This document shows, piece by piece, positions 54,764 through 63,625 of a stretch of 64,000 nt of DNA (the stretch's first letter is position 1; every line of letters starts with the position of its first letter). Position numbers and translations under genes: made by a program. The DNA lies in NCBI RefSeq assembly GCF_004522235.1, contig NZ_SDLT01000036.1, forward strand, positions 31,834 through 95,833. Direction: 5' to 3'. This DNA comes from Amycolatopsis nivea (GTDB taxonomy: Bacteria; Actinomycetota; Actinomycetes; Mycobacteriales; Pseudonocardiaceae). The notes under the pieces were generated by a model. That model was not told where the DNA came from and did no database searches. It was given only the letters and a program-made list of their open reading frames with translations.

Positions 54764-55579
54764 TCAGACCGCGGCGGGCACGTTGATCCGGTCGAGGAAG
54801 TCGGCGATCAGGTCGATTCTGGCGACCAGGGTCGCCGGGTCGATCTCGTCCCGGTACACCGCGTAGCACCACCCGTGCTCGAGGCCGATGAGGTCCGGAA
54901 GCAGTTCATGGTTGCCGCGCAGCCAGTCCATGGTCTCCGGGGCGATGACCTGGGCCGAGAGGTCCTGATCGCTGGCGTATCCGGTGAACTCGTTCTCGGC
55001 CGGCGTGAATTGCTCCCAGCGGGCGGCCGAGGGCGACGTTCGCGCCTCCGCTTCGAACAGCCTTTGCTGGTAGTTGAGATACGCCATGGTCCGCCCGAAC
55101 ATCCGCACCGGTTCGGTCGGGTACGCCTTGGCGATCTTCATGCTCGGCGTCGGCCCGACCTTGGTTTCGATGGTGTACTCGTAGATCCTTCTGGAGCTGT
55201 TGGCCCCGACCCGGAGCGAGCACCAGTACGCGCTGACCCGGAACTGCCGGTCCCGCCGCGGCAGATCAGCCGCGAACTCGACGGTCGGAGGACTGCTGGG
55301 GAAGGTCATGCCCTCCGAGATGGTCTTCGGCCGGTACAGCTCGCCAAGAGGCTTCCGGCGCTGCGCGGACCGGGGCCGCCCGTATTTCAGATCGGCGACC
55401 ATGGATCCGCCCAGTTCCTCGGGCACCGCGTGCAATGCGGCCTCCCGGGCTTGTCTCGCCCGTTTCTTCTTCAGATGCCAGCGGAAGCCGAGATAACTCG
55501 GGAGCACGACCATGACCAGGAGTCCGAGAATCGGCCTGAGCCAGTACCAAGCGTCGTGCTCTGCGAGGGCGAGATCCAC
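54764..55579 (-). CDS. DUF3137-like membrane protein of T7SS cassette A
   Basis: A 271-aa protein with one N-terminal transmembrane helix (ILGLLVMVVLPSYLGF, about 17-32), a basic linker and a beta-rich domain. The C-terminal half (FTGYASDQDLSAQVIAPETMDWL, then GWCYAVYRDEIDP and LVARIDLIADFLDRI) follows the same order of strands and helices as the proteins at 58410 and 59924, which resemble DUF3137 domains. The GTG start lies 3 bases after the stop of the WXG-like gene, so it belongs to the cassette. Function unknown. Confidence 0.65.
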   Translation of the reverse strand: MDLALAEHDAWYWLRPILGLLVMVVLPSYLGFRWHLKKKRARQAREAALHAVPEELGGSMVADLKYGRPRSAQRRKPLGELYRPKTISEGMTFPSSPPTVEFAADLPRRDRQFRVSAYWCSLRVGANSSRRIYEYTIETKVGPTPSMKIAKAYPTEPVRMFGRTMAYLNYQQRLFEAEARTSPSAARWEQFTPAENEFTGYASDQDLSAQVIAPETMDWLRGNHELLPDLIGLEHGWCYAVYRDEIDPATLVARIDLIADFLDRINVPAAV

Positions 55580-55582
55580 GGT

Positions 55583-56644
55583 TCAGAACTCCAGATCTTT
55601 TTTGGTCTCGTCTTCCGAAGTTCCGTCCCCGGTCGCCGCGTACTCGACGGCCTTGCGCGCGTTCTCCAGGTGTCCCAACGGTTTCCCTGGCTTGACCGGC
55701 AGGTCGGTTTCGTTCTTGTCGTGGCTTCGGAGCCCGACCTGCGACCGTGCCTCGTCCAGCAGCTTCCCGCCGACGGTTTTCCCGAAACCGTCCTTGGCCC
55801 GCTTGGCGGTGGTCTTGCCGCCTGCCTCGGCCATCTTGGCCACCTCGTCCTTGGCCGCTTTGAAGAACGTCTGGAACCGGGCGATCAAGTCCTTGATCAT
55901 GTCCAGCAGCTTCTGCAGCTTGCTGACCTGCTTGGTCGCCTTGCCCGCGGTAGACGCCGCGCGCACCCCGGTCGCCGTGCCCGCCGCCGCGGTGGATGCT
56001 CCGAACGACGGGACCGCGGCGGCCAGTGCCGGGATCCAGATCATGATCAGCCAGGTGATCAGCTCGGTCAGCAGCGCCTTGATGAAGTCCTCGATGACGG
56101 TCATCGCCATGCTGCACACCTGCAGCATCGTCGCGATGTCGCCGGCCTGGTCGGCGGTGCCGGTGATCCCAGTCGAGAACTTGGCCAGCTTCTCCGCCGC
56201 GGTTTCGGCCGCGCCGCCTTCCCACTGGGAGAGCGAGCTCTTCGCCTGCTCGCTGAACTGGTGCGCGAACTGCTCCAGCCCGCGCCCGATCGCCGTGAAG
56301 TTCTCGGCCGCTTTGGACAGTGCCGGGCCGTCGCCGCTGACGAAGTGGATCGCGTCCTGGAGCGGGTCGCAGACGGCCAGCAGGAAGTTCAGTCCCTGGC
56401 CGACCAGCCAGCCGATCGGATCGGAGCTGATGCTCATCGCGGTTTCCGCGCACGACTGGACGAAGTTGGTCGTCTCGGAAACCACCCCGCTCAGCCCGGT
56501 CGCGGTGTCGCCTGCCTTGATCGCGTCGCTGGTGCCCGCGTCGTAGATCTTCACCGCGCCGCCCACCACCGGCAGCGCGTTGACGATCTTCTTGCCGGTG
56601 CCGTCCTCCGGCTTGATCTCGATCTTGCCCAACGGATCAGACAT
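55583..56644 (-). CDS. Large WXG-like T7SS substrate, cassette A
   Basis: A 353-aa helical protein. The conserved block 'DPIGWLVGQGLNFLLAVCDP' then LQDAIHFVSGDGPAL (about 75-112) and the WEG turn (SLSQWEGGAAE, near 141) match the N-terminal module of actinobacterial T7SS-associated toxins and WXG targets. A hydrophobic stretch (LITWLIMIWIPALAAAV, near 190) follows, then a Lys/Ala-rich helical region and a charged tail ending ETKKDLEF. No known toxin domain is seen. It lies 8 bases after the EspC-like gene. Confidence 0.7.
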   Translation of the reverse strand: MSDPLGKIEIKPEDGTGKKIVNALPVVGGAVKIYDAGTSDAIKAGDTATGLSGVVSETTNFVQSCAETAMSISSDPIGWLVGQGLNFLLAVCDPLQDAIHFVSGDGPALSKAAENFTAIGRGLEQFAHQFSEQAKSSLSQWEGGAAETAAEKLAKFSTGITGTADQAGDIATMLQVCSMAMTVIEDFIKALLTELITWLIMIWIPALAAAVPSFGASTAAAGTATGVRAASTAGKATKQVSKLQKLLDMIKDLIARFQTFFKAAKDEVAKMAEAGGKTTAKRAKDGFGKTVGGKLLDEARSQVGLRSHDKNETDLPVKPGKPLGHLENARKAVEYAATGDGTSEDETKKDLEF

Positions 56645-56652
56645 CCCGCCCC

Positions 56653-56988
56653 CTACTTCCGTCCGCTGCCGAGGTTGTCGATCTTGCCCATGACGTCTTT
56701 CCAGCTGCGGCAGTGGTCCTCTTCGGTCTGGTCGTAGAACTGGCCTGCGCGGTTGATCTTGTCGGACGCGGACTGCAGGCCGGTTTCCATCGAGGTCAGC
56801 AGGTCTTTCAGGTCGTTGACCATGTCCGTGTACATGTGCTTGACGAGGATGCCGATGACGCCCCAGGACTCGTCGCCGACGTCGGCTTGCGCCACCTTGC
56901 CCTTGACCCCGGCGACCGCGGTCTTGTTGCCCGCCAGCTGGCGGGAGTAGTCGTAGAGCTTCGCCGTCTGCACCTGGTAGCCGGCCAT
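56653..56988 (-). CDS. EspC-like T7SS-associated small protein, cassette A
   Basis: A 111-aa helical protein. The N-terminal helix (TAKLYDYSRQLAGN), the turn ESWGVIG near residue 43 and the C-terminal helix 'SASDKINRAGQFYDQTEEDH' fit the EspC/WXG-like family (PF10824). Such proteins are co-secreted partners of larger ESX substrates. Its ATG shares a base with the stop of the YbaB-like gene. The paralogue at 62712 has the same length. Confidence 0.75.
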   Translation of the reverse strand: MAGYQVQTAKLYDYSRQLAGNKTAVAGVKGKVAQADVGDESWGVIGILVKHMYTDMVNDLKDLLTSMETGLQSASDKINRAGQFYDQTEEDHCRSWKDVMGKIDNLGSGRK

Positions 56989-57569
56989 CAGCGGTGGTCC
57001 TCGTCGTCGAACAGGTTCTTCAGGAAGTCGTCCCCGGCGGACCCGGCCGAGGACGGCGGTGGCGGCGGGGGAGGGGTCTTCTCCGCGGGGTCGGCCAGCA
57101 GTTCGCGCTCGGAATAGTCCTCGTGCTGTTCTTCCTCGACGCTCCGCTGCGGCGCGGGCGCGCCCCGCTCCATCGCGGCACGCAATTCCTCGACGTCGGT
57201 GCCCAGCAGTTCGGCCTGGGTTTCCAGCACCTGCTCGGTGAGCTGCATCGAGTTGCCCGTGTGCTGGTCCACCAGCACGGCCTGCTGCCGCGCGGACTCG
57301 GCGACCGCCTGCTGCAGGGTCGCCATCACCATCCCGGACAATTCCGTCCCGCCGTGACGCAGCGCGGCATCGGTGATCCGGATGTCCTTGATCGACCCGC
57401 CCGGGCCGGAGACGACGGTGACCGACTGGTCGGGCGACGTCGCGGTCGCTTCGAGCGCGCCCAGTTCCTCCTGCATCTGGGCGATGCCGGCGAACTGGTC
57501 GTCCACCCGCTGCAGCCTCGATTGGAACCGGTCGAATTCAGCGACCAGCCGGTCGAACTCGTCGGACAT
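56988..57569 (-). CDS. YbaB/EbfC-like protein with Pro-rich linker, cassette A
   Basis: A 193-aa protein. Residues 1-125 resemble YbaB/EbfC: an N-terminal helix (FDRLVAEFDRFQSRLQRV), then 'SVTVVSGPGGSIKDIRITDAALRH' with the typical strands, then helices. A Glu/Pro-rich linker with a poly-Pro run (about 163-172) leads to the C-terminal motif GDDFLKNLFDDEDHR. YbaB proteins bind DNA, but versions next to T7SS genes may be chaperones, which is inference. The ATG at 57569 is used. Confidence 0.72.
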   Translation of the reverse strand: MSDEFDRLVAEFDRFQSRLQRVDDQFAGIAQMQEELGALEATATSPDQSVTVVSGPGGSIKDIRITDAALRHGGTELSGMVMATLQQAVAESARQQAVLVDQHTGNSMQLTEQVLETQAELLGTDVEELRAAMERGAPAPQRSVEEEQHEDYSERELLADPAEKTPPPPPPPSSAGSAGDDFLKNLFDDEDHR

Positions 57570-57766
57570 GCCGTCTCCCCTGGTGTTCTGTTGCCATACC
57601 GTCATGGCCCAATCCGGCATCTTACGGTCGGTATCCGACTAAACACGGCGAAACCGCCAAAAAAGCCCCGTCGCGCGCTCTCTGGTCCCGGTCGCGCTGC
57701 GTAGCGGGTCCGGAGACGGTACTTGTACGGTCGCGGCCCGGATCCGGCTGGCATAACTTCGCGCGC

Positions 57767-58405
57767 GTGGCTGATGTCGTGCCGTTCACGGACAACTTCT
57801 CGGATCTCTCCAACGCGCAGGGGTACCAGTTCGAATTCCGTTGCGAGCGCTGCGGAAACGGGTACCGGTCGGCGTTCCAGCGGGACGCGATGGAGACCGG
57901 GCGCAGCATGTTGCGCGCGGTGGGCTCGTTCTTCGGCGGGACGCTGCAGCAGTTGAGCAGCTCCGCGGACCAGTGGAAGTACGACCGGGCGACGAACTCG
58001 TCAGCGAAGGACCGCGCGCTGACCGCGGCCGTCGAGGAGATCACCCCGCGCTTCCGCCAGTGCCGCGGCTGCAGCGACTGGATGTGCGCGGATCAGTGCT
58101 GGAACGAGGAAATCGGCCAGTGCCTGCGCTGTTCGCCCAGCGTGGCGGAGGAGGTCTCGCGCGCGCAGGCGGCGGCGCAGCGGGACCAGATCTGGGACAA
58201 GGCGCGCGAGAAGAACTGGACCAAGGGTCTGGACCTGGGCACCCGCGCGAAGCTCACGTGCCCGGACTGCGGCCTGAAGGTGGACGGCGGGAAGTTCTGC
58301 ACCGGATGCGGAAGCTCGCTGGCCCCGACTGTCCACTGTGGAGAGTGCGGCAAGGAGTCCAAGGCGGGCGCGGTGTTCTGCGCGGATTGCGGGCACCGGC
58401 TCTGA
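57767..58405 (+). CDS. Zinc-ribbon protein of unknown function
   Basis: A 212-aa soluble protein with four to five CxxC pairs: CERCGNGY near 26, CRGCSDWMCADQCW near 99, CLRC near 118, CPDCGLKVDGGKFCTGCG near 165 and CGECGKESKAGAVFCADCG at the end. The last two form a double zinc ribbon. A coiled helix (EEVSRAQAAAQRDQIWDKARE) joins the parts. It reads opposite to both T7SS cassettes between which it lies, and ends 4 bases before the convergent gene at 58410. Function unknown. Confidence 0.75.
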   Translation: MADVVPFTDNFSDLSNAQGYQFEFRCERCGNGYRSAFQRDAMETGRSMLRAVGSFFGGTLQQLSSSADQWKYDRATNSSAKDRALTAAVEEITPRFRQCRGCSDWMCADQCWNEEIGQCLRCSPSVAEEVSRAQAAAQRDQIWDKAREKNWTKGLDLGTRAKLTCPDCGLKVDGGKFCTGCGSSLAPTVHCGECGKESKAGAVFCADCGHRL

Positions 58406-58409
58406 GGTC

Positions 58410-59912
58410 TCAGACCTTGGCGAGGGTTTCGCGCCGCTTCTTCACCCGGCGAGGGACGCTGGGCAAGTAGGTGCGCTTGAGCAGCAGGAGACCAGGCACG
58501 AGCCAGATCAGCGAGCCGAGAAGATCGACGGCCGAGAACGCCGAGCCGACCTGATACCCCGGATGTCCCCAGAACGGACCCACCGCGACCTCGACGACGG
58601 TGCCCGGCGCGGGGAGCTCGCTCTTGTTCCAGTCGGCGGTGATTTCGCGGGTGCTGCCGTCCTGCTCGTAAGTTCCGTCGATCTCGGCCCGGTCGGCGGT
58701 GCACGACATGCCGCCGCTGGTGGTCACGCAGTGGCGGGTGCCGCCCTCGCTGACCCGGGTAACTGTCACTTGCACCTGGGGAGCCAGCCTCGTCAGCACG
58801 GCGATCGAGTTGCCCGCCGGCGCCGCGCCGATGATGATCATGGCGAGCGCGATGAGAGTCCGCGCGGTCAGCGAAACCGAAGTGACCGGCTGCCGGTCCC
58901 GGGCGTCCCGTCGGTGGTTCAGCGGTGTGCGGACAAACCCGCCGCGTTTGCCGATCCATGCGTCGTACGCGGTGTCGGCGCTGGTCGCGACTGAACGGAA
59001 TTGCCGGTCGTTCGCCCACTTCTCCCAGATCGCTGAGGGGACAGCGGCGGCGAGCATCGCGAGCTTGCGGGAGTTGTCGAACATCCGGTCTTCGGTCAGC
59101 CCGCCGGTGTCGGTGGTCCAGATCGCGTCCTCGCGGAAGGCGACCTGGTGCACGCGGAAGAACCGGTCGTTCAGGAGCAGCTCGCGGACCTCGCCGGTCA
59201 GCATCTCCCGGGCGAACTCCGGATCCGAGGTGTAGACGGAGAACCGGCGGTCGAATTCGGGGTCGGTCTCGAATTCGTGCAGGGTGGTGTCGGGCCGCAG
59301 CCAGCTGAACTGGTTGCGGGTGATCCGCATGTCTTCGAGCGGAGTGAAGTGCCCTGGGGCGAAGGCTTTGATCTTCGGCGAGATGGTCAGCGCGGGCACG
59401 TTCGGGACGCGCAGCTCCACGACCGAGCAGATCGAACCCAGCGCCTCGGCCAGCTTCGACTTCCGGCGGAAGTTCTCGTCCCGGTAGGGAGATTCGGTCG
59501 AGTACTCGATGCCGAGCAGCCGGTGCCCGTGATGGGTGAACTCGACCGTGGCCCGGCTCGGCCAGGGATCGGGATGGTCGCGCGGGACGGCAAGCCCTTG
59601 CCGGGGAAGGAAACCGAAGCTGGGCTCGCCGCTTGAATCGACGCGCTTGGCCCAGTGCTGCGAGCGCCAGCCCCGCCAGGCAAGCAGGGCGGCGACGACC
59701 AGCGGCACGCCGTACCAAGCCAGCGGCGGCACGGTCAAGCTGGCGGAGAACCAGTACAGCGTGGCGAGGGAGACGGTGATTCCGCTGAGCACATGGAAAA
59801 CCGCCGCCAGGACCGCGCTGCGACGCTCGGCCCAGGCGGCGGTCCACAGCAGCAGGAAGGCCAGCGCGCAGCCGCCGAAGAAATAGCCGGGGACAACCAG
59901 CTCGTCCATCAC
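58410..59912 (-). CDS. DUF3137-like multi-span membrane protein, cassette B
   Basis: A 500-aa protein with three N-terminal transmembrane helices (about 9-75), a soluble domain (100-330) with 'FDRRFSVYTSDPEFAREMLTGEVRELLL' near 218 and RKLAMLAAAVP near 285 (DUF3137-like), one further helix near 350 and another near 460. Between the latter lies an outer domain with two cysteines. It is 11 bases behind its paralogue at 59924 and closes cassette B. The function is unknown. Confidence 0.7.
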   Translation of the reverse strand: MMDELVVPGYFFGGCALAFLLLWTAAWAERRSAVLAAVFHVLSGITVSLATLYWFSASLTVPPLAWYGVPLVVAALLAWRGWRSQHWAKRVDSSGEPSFGFLPRQGLAVPRDHPDPWPSRATVEFTHHGHRLLGIEYSTESPYRDENFRRKSKLAEALGSICSVVELRVPNVPALTISPKIKAFAPGHFTPLEDMRITRNQFSWLRPDTTLHEFETDPEFDRRFSVYTSDPEFAREMLTGEVRELLLNDRFFRVHQVAFREDAIWTTDTGGLTEDRMFDNSRKLAMLAAAVPSAIWEKWANDRQFRSVATSADTAYDAWIGKRGGFVRTPLNHRRDARDRQPVTSVSLTARTLIALAMIIIGAAPAGNSIAVLTRLAPQVQVTVTRVSEGGTRHCVTTSGGMSCTADRAEIDGTYEQDGSTREITADWNKSELPAPGTVVEVAVGPFWGHPGYQVGSAFSAVDLLGSLIWLVPGLLLLKRTYLPSVPRRVKKRRETLAKV

Positions 59913-59923
59913 ACGCTGCCAGG

Positions 59924-61402
59924 TCAGGCCGCGGCCAGGGCTTCACGCGTCTTCCGGACTCGGCGCGACGCCCTCGGCCAGTAGGTCACCTTGACGATCA
60001 GCAAACCGAACAGCAACGGGAACAGGCAGGTGAAAATGACTCCCTGCGCGGCCCTGCCGCTCTCGAAGATCGGGCTCCACCACAACGGTCCGAGCTGAAC
60101 CTTGACGACGTCGCCCACTTCCGGCATTTCTTCGGACCAGCGCGTGGTCGAGGTATGGGTGGAGCCGTCGAGCACGTAGGCGCCGCGGACCCGAGCGGCG
60201 GAGCCCCCGGTGCACTTCCCGGAACTTCCCCGGCAGACCGGCGCGGCACCGCGGTCGATCCAGGTCACCTTCAAGTCCACCTCGGTGCCCTGTCCGTTCA
60301 TGACGAGAAGCGAATTGCTCATCGCGAGGACGGCGCTGACGATCATGACCGCCGCGATCAGCGAGCGCATCGCCAGCGAGGTGGAGGTGACCGGCTGCCT
60401 GTCCAGCGCTTCCCGGCGGCGGTTCAGCTTGGTCCGGACGAGCCCGGCCCGTTTGCCGTACCACGCGTCGTAGCTCGTTTCGGCGCGCGCGGTCACCCGG
60501 CGAAATTCCGCTGCTTCGGCGCTGTTCCACAAGCTGGGCGACAGCACCGCGGCGAGCATGGCGAGCCGCCGCCCGTTGCCGAGCATCCGCTCTTCGGTCA
60601 GCCCGCCCGCTTCCGCGGTCCACATCGAATCGCGGTCGAACACGACCTCGTGCACCCGGAACCACAGATCGGTCATGATCATCTCGCGGACCTCGCCGGT
60701 GAGCACCTGTCGCGCGAACTCCGGGTCGCTGGTGGTCACGGAGAACCGCCGGTCGAAATCCGGATCCAGTTCGAACGCTGCCAGCTCCTCGCCGGGCTTG
60801 GGCGAACCGGCCTGGTTGCGGGTGATCTTGGCGTCTTCGAGCGGGGTGAAGTGTTCCGGCTCGAAGGCCTTGGTCCGCGGGCTGATCACCAGCGTCGGCC
60901 CGGCGGGGACCCGCATTTCGACGAGGGTGTAGATCCCGTCGACCTGGTTGGCGACCGAATCGAGCACGCCGTCCGGCGCGCCGGACGAGTACTCGACGCC
61001 AAGCAGCTGGTGCCCCTGGTGGTCGAACTCGGCAGTGCGCCGGGTCCGCGGACGATCGGGCTCGGTGATCGCGACCGTGCGGCCTCGCCGGGGAAGCACG
61101 CCGAAGGTCGGTTCCTCGACCGCACCCAGCCGCCGGATCCAGAATCGCTGCCGGAGAACTCTCCAGGCCGCGAACCCGGCCATCGCGATCGGGATGCACA
61201 CCCAGCCGATGGCGGGACCGCTGCTCTCGGTCCCCGCGGTCAGCCAGTACAGCGTGGTCCCGAACAGGGCGGCGATGCTGAGCGCTTCGCATACGGCGGT
61301 CTTGACCACGCTGCGGTTCTCGAACCGGCTGGCGAGCATCAGCAGGAGCAGGGTCAGGACGTAGCCGCCGACGATGTACCAGGGTTCGAGCAGTGCTGCC
61401 AT
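59924..61402 (-). CDS. DUF3137-like multi-span membrane protein, cassette B paralogue
   Basis: A 492-aa paralogue of the protein at 58410 with the same layout: three N-terminal membrane helices, 'FDRRFSVTTSDPEFARQVLT' then GEVREMIMTDLWFRVHEV in the soluble domain, a helix near 345, an outer domain with a Cys pair (APVCRGSSGKC), and a last helix near 450. It starts 132 bases after the WXG-like gene. The two probably arose by tandem duplication and may form a heteromer. Confidence 0.7.
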   Translation of the reverse strand: MAALLEPWYIVGGYVLTLLLLMLASRFENRSVVKTAVCEALSIAALFGTTLYWLTAGTESSGPAIGWVCIPIAMAGFAAWRVLRQRFWIRRLGAVEEPTFGVLPRRGRTVAITEPDRPRTRRTAEFDHQGHQLLGVEYSSGAPDGVLDSVANQVDGIYTLVEMRVPAGPTLVISPRTKAFEPEHFTPLEDAKITRNQAGSPKPGEELAAFELDPDFDRRFSVTTSDPEFARQVLTGEVREMIMTDLWFRVHEVVFDRDSMWTAEAGGLTEERMLGNGRRLAMLAAVLSPSLWNSAEAAEFRRVTARAETSYDAWYGKRAGLVRTKLNRRREALDRQPVTSTSLAMRSLIAAVMIVSAVLAMSNSLLVMNGQGTEVDLKVTWIDRGAAPVCRGSSGKCTGGSAARVRGAYVLDGSTHTSTTRWSEEMPEVGDVVKVQLGPLWWSPIFESGRAAQGVIFTCLFPLLFGLLIVKVTYWPRASRRVRKTREALAAA

Positions 61403-61534
61403 TTTCGCGGCTCCTGTGGGCTGCTCTTCGGCACCCGGGTGAAGAGGTTTGTGCTCCGGCAGGGCGAGGGTAGTGCGCGTCGAACCGGATCGCCGTCGCG
61501 GGCGAGGCAGCGCCGGCGATTTCAGCCCCGCTGG

Positions 61535-62698
61535 TCAGATGTCGAGGTCGTCCTTCGTTTCTTCGACGCTCTGGCCGTTGCCGGGATGATCCTGCTTCAG
61601 GTTCGTGATCGCCTTGTCGGTCGCCTTGTACGCGGACTTGGTGGTGTAGGCCGAGCCCTTCGACAAGTCGCCAGGGGCGATGCCGGTGGTCGCCTTGACT
61701 GTCTCGTCGAAAACTTTGCGCGGAACGCTGGTGAAAACGTCCTTCGCCGCTTGGCTGTATGCGGCGCCCTGAGCGTTCAGGCCCTTGGCGAAGGCTCCGG
61801 TGATCGCCTTCTCCTGGCCGGGGGTCATGCCGATCTTGCCTGCCTTGGTGAGCTTCGAGCCCTGCTTGACCAGGTCGTCGCTCCACTTCATGAGGAAGCC
61901 CATGAATTTGTCGAGCAGCTTGCCGAGCTTGCCGAGGTGTTTGGTGATCTTGCCGAGCGCGCTCGCCGCCTTCGCGACGGACGCGGCCATCGCACCCGCG
62001 ACCGATGAGCCGAAGCTCACGATCGACGCCGCCAGCGCGGGCAGCCAGATGTAGATGAGCCAGCTGACCAGTTCCGAGATGATCGCCTTGACGACCTCCT
62101 CGATGACGGTCATGACCATCGACCACATCTTCAGGGTGTCGGACACCGACCCCGCGGCCGAGCCGATGCCGTTGATGCCCTGGGCGAACTCGGCCAGAGC
62201 CTTCTTGGCTGCCTCGCCGCCTTCGCCTTCCCAGTCCTTGAGAGCCTCGTCTCCGGTCTTGACGAAATCGTCGGCCAGCTTGACGAAACCCGTGCCGATC
62301 GACACGAAGTCCCCTGCCGCCTTCTCCAGCGCGGGCCCGTCGCCGGTCACGAAGTGCAGCGCGTCGTTGAGCGGCTGGATCAGATCCAGCAGCATGTTCA
62401 GGCCGTTGCTGACCAGCCAGCCCACCGGGTCGAGCGCGAAGCTCGCCATGTCCATCGTTGCCCCGGCGACGAAACCCGCTCCGTCCTGCAGCAACTGGCC
62501 ACTCGCAGCGGCGACGTCACCGACACTGTCTGCTTTGGAGAACTTGTCGTAGGCGTTGGAGATGGTGCTGACGCCTTTGCCGACGACGGGCGTGTGCGTC
62601 GTCGCCTCCTTGGCCACGTGCAGGCCGTGCTGAAACCCGTTTTCGCCGCGGTGGTCGTCGTGGAGCTTCACCCCGTCGGCGATGCTGTCCTGTCCCAT
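61535..62698 (-). CDS. Large WXG-like T7SS substrate, cassette B
   Basis: A 387-aa paralogue of the protein at 55583. It shares DPVGWLVSNGLNMLLDLIQP, LNDALHFVTGDGPAL and the turn ALKDWEGEGGEA, followed by a hydrophobic stretch (LVSWLIYIWLPALAASIV) and a Lys/Ala-rich helical half. Its tail ends SVEETKDDLDI, matching the ETKKDLEF tail of cassette A. The ATG follows GGGGGAAACC. It is probably a secreted or membrane-inserted helical protein; no catalytic domain is evident. Confidence 0.7.
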   Translation of the reverse strand: MGQDSIADGVKLHDDHRGENGFQHGLHVAKEATTHTPVVGKGVSTISNAYDKFSKADSVGDVAAASGQLLQDGAGFVAGATMDMASFALDPVGWLVSNGLNMLLDLIQPLNDALHFVTGDGPALEKAAGDFVSIGTGFVKLADDFVKTGDEALKDWEGEGGEAAKKALAEFAQGINGIGSAAGSVSDTLKMWSMVMTVIEEVVKAIISELVSWLIYIWLPALAASIVSFGSSVAGAMAASVAKAASALGKITKHLGKLGKLLDKFMGFLMKWSDDLVKQGSKLTKAGKIGMTPGQEKAITGAFAKGLNAQGAAYSQAAKDVFTSVPRKVFDETVKATTGIAPGDLSKGSAYTTKSAYKATDKAITNLKQDHPGNGQSVEETKDDLDI

Positions 62699-62711
62699 GG
62701 TTTCCCCCTGC

Positions 62712-63047
62712 TCAGCGCGGCCCGTCGATCTTCGTCTCGAATTTGCCGAACGTCATGACAGTGTCTTGTTCGTGGCCGTCGTAGATCTCGGCGGCCTTGC
62801 TGACCTTGCCTTGGAAGGATTCGACGCCGCTCTTGAGAAGTTCGAGCAGCTCTTTGAGGTCGTCGAGTTTGCCGGTGTAGGTCTGCTTGACCGCCAGCCC
62901 GATCAGTCCCCAGGACTTGTCCGTCACGTCGGCGTGGTTGATGAGGTCGCCGAACTTCCCGGCCTCGCCTTTGTACCGGTCGAGCCCCGTGGAGTACTTG
63001 GTCAGGGCTGCGGTGTCGACCTTGTGACCGCCGTTCGTCGGACTCAT
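62712..63047 (-). CDS. EspC-like T7SS-associated small protein, cassette B
   Basis: A 111-aa paralogue of the protein at 56653, with 'TAALTKYSTGLDRYKGEAG', the turn KSWGLIG near residue 43 and a C-terminal helix 'VSKAAEIYDGHEQDTVMTFG'. Its ATG overlaps the stop of the YbaB-like gene (ATGA). As in cassette A it precedes the large WXG-like gene, with 13 bases between. Confidence 0.75.
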   Translation of the reverse strand: MSPTNGGHKVDTAALTKYSTGLDRYKGEAGKFGDLINHADVTDKSWGLIGLAVKQTYTGKLDDLKELLELLKSGVESFQGKVSKAAEIYDGHEQDTVMTFGKFETKIDGPR

Positions 63048-63625
63048 CGGTGGTCCTCCTCGTCGTTGAACAAGTTCTTGAGGAACTGGTCGCCCGCCGA
63101 TGCCGAGGGCGGCGCCGGCGGAGGCGCCTGGGGCGTCCGGCGGTCGTCGCGAAGCAGGTCGTTGTTCGCGAAGTCCTCGTCGTCCCTGACCGGTGCGGCC
63201 TGCTGCGGCTGCTCCTCCGGCAGGTTGGACTCCAGTTCTTCGACGGTGGTTCCCAAACCAGCGGCCTGTGCCTCGAGGACCTGGTCGGAGACGTTCAGCC
63301 CGAAGGCCGTGCCCACGTGCTCGTCGACGATGCCCGCCTGCTTGCGGGCGGATTCGGCGACCGCCTTGTGCAGGGTCGCCAGGATCGAGGTCGCCAGCTG
63401 GTCCGGTTGCTGCCGGAGCGCGTCCGGGGTGAGCCGGAGGTCTTTGATCGATCCGCTCGGACCCGCGACAACGGTGACCGCCCGGTCCGGCGACGTCACT
63501 TCGGCCTCGAGTGCGGTGAGCTCCTCCTGCATGTCGCCGACTTTCGCGAACTGCGCTTCGGCTTGCTTGAGCTTGTCCTGGAACTTGTCGAACTCCGCGA
63601 CGAGCCGGTCCATCTCTGCCGACAC
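63044..63625 (-). CDS. YbaB/EbfC-like protein with Pro-rich linker, cassette B
   Basis: A 193-aa paralogue of the protein at 56988, same length. It has MDRLVAEFDKFQDKLKQAEAQ, AVTVVAGPSGSIKDLRLTPDA, a Pro/Ala-rich linker (TPQAPPPAPPSASAGD) and the C-terminal motif GDQFLKNLFNDEEDHR. It is the first gene of cassette B. The GTG at 63625 follows GGGGAAGGGG. The role is unknown; a DNA-binding or chaperone function is possible. Confidence 0.72.
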   Translation of the reverse strand: MSAEMDRLVAEFDKFQDKLKQAEAQFAKVGDMQEELTALEAEVTSPDRAVTVVAGPSGSIKDLRLTPDALRQQPDQLATSILATLHKAVAESARKQAGIVDEHVGTAFGLNVSDQVLEAQAAGLGTTVEELESNLPEEQPQQAAPVRDDEDFANNDLLRDDRRTPQAPPPAPPSASAGDQFLKNLFNDEEDHR

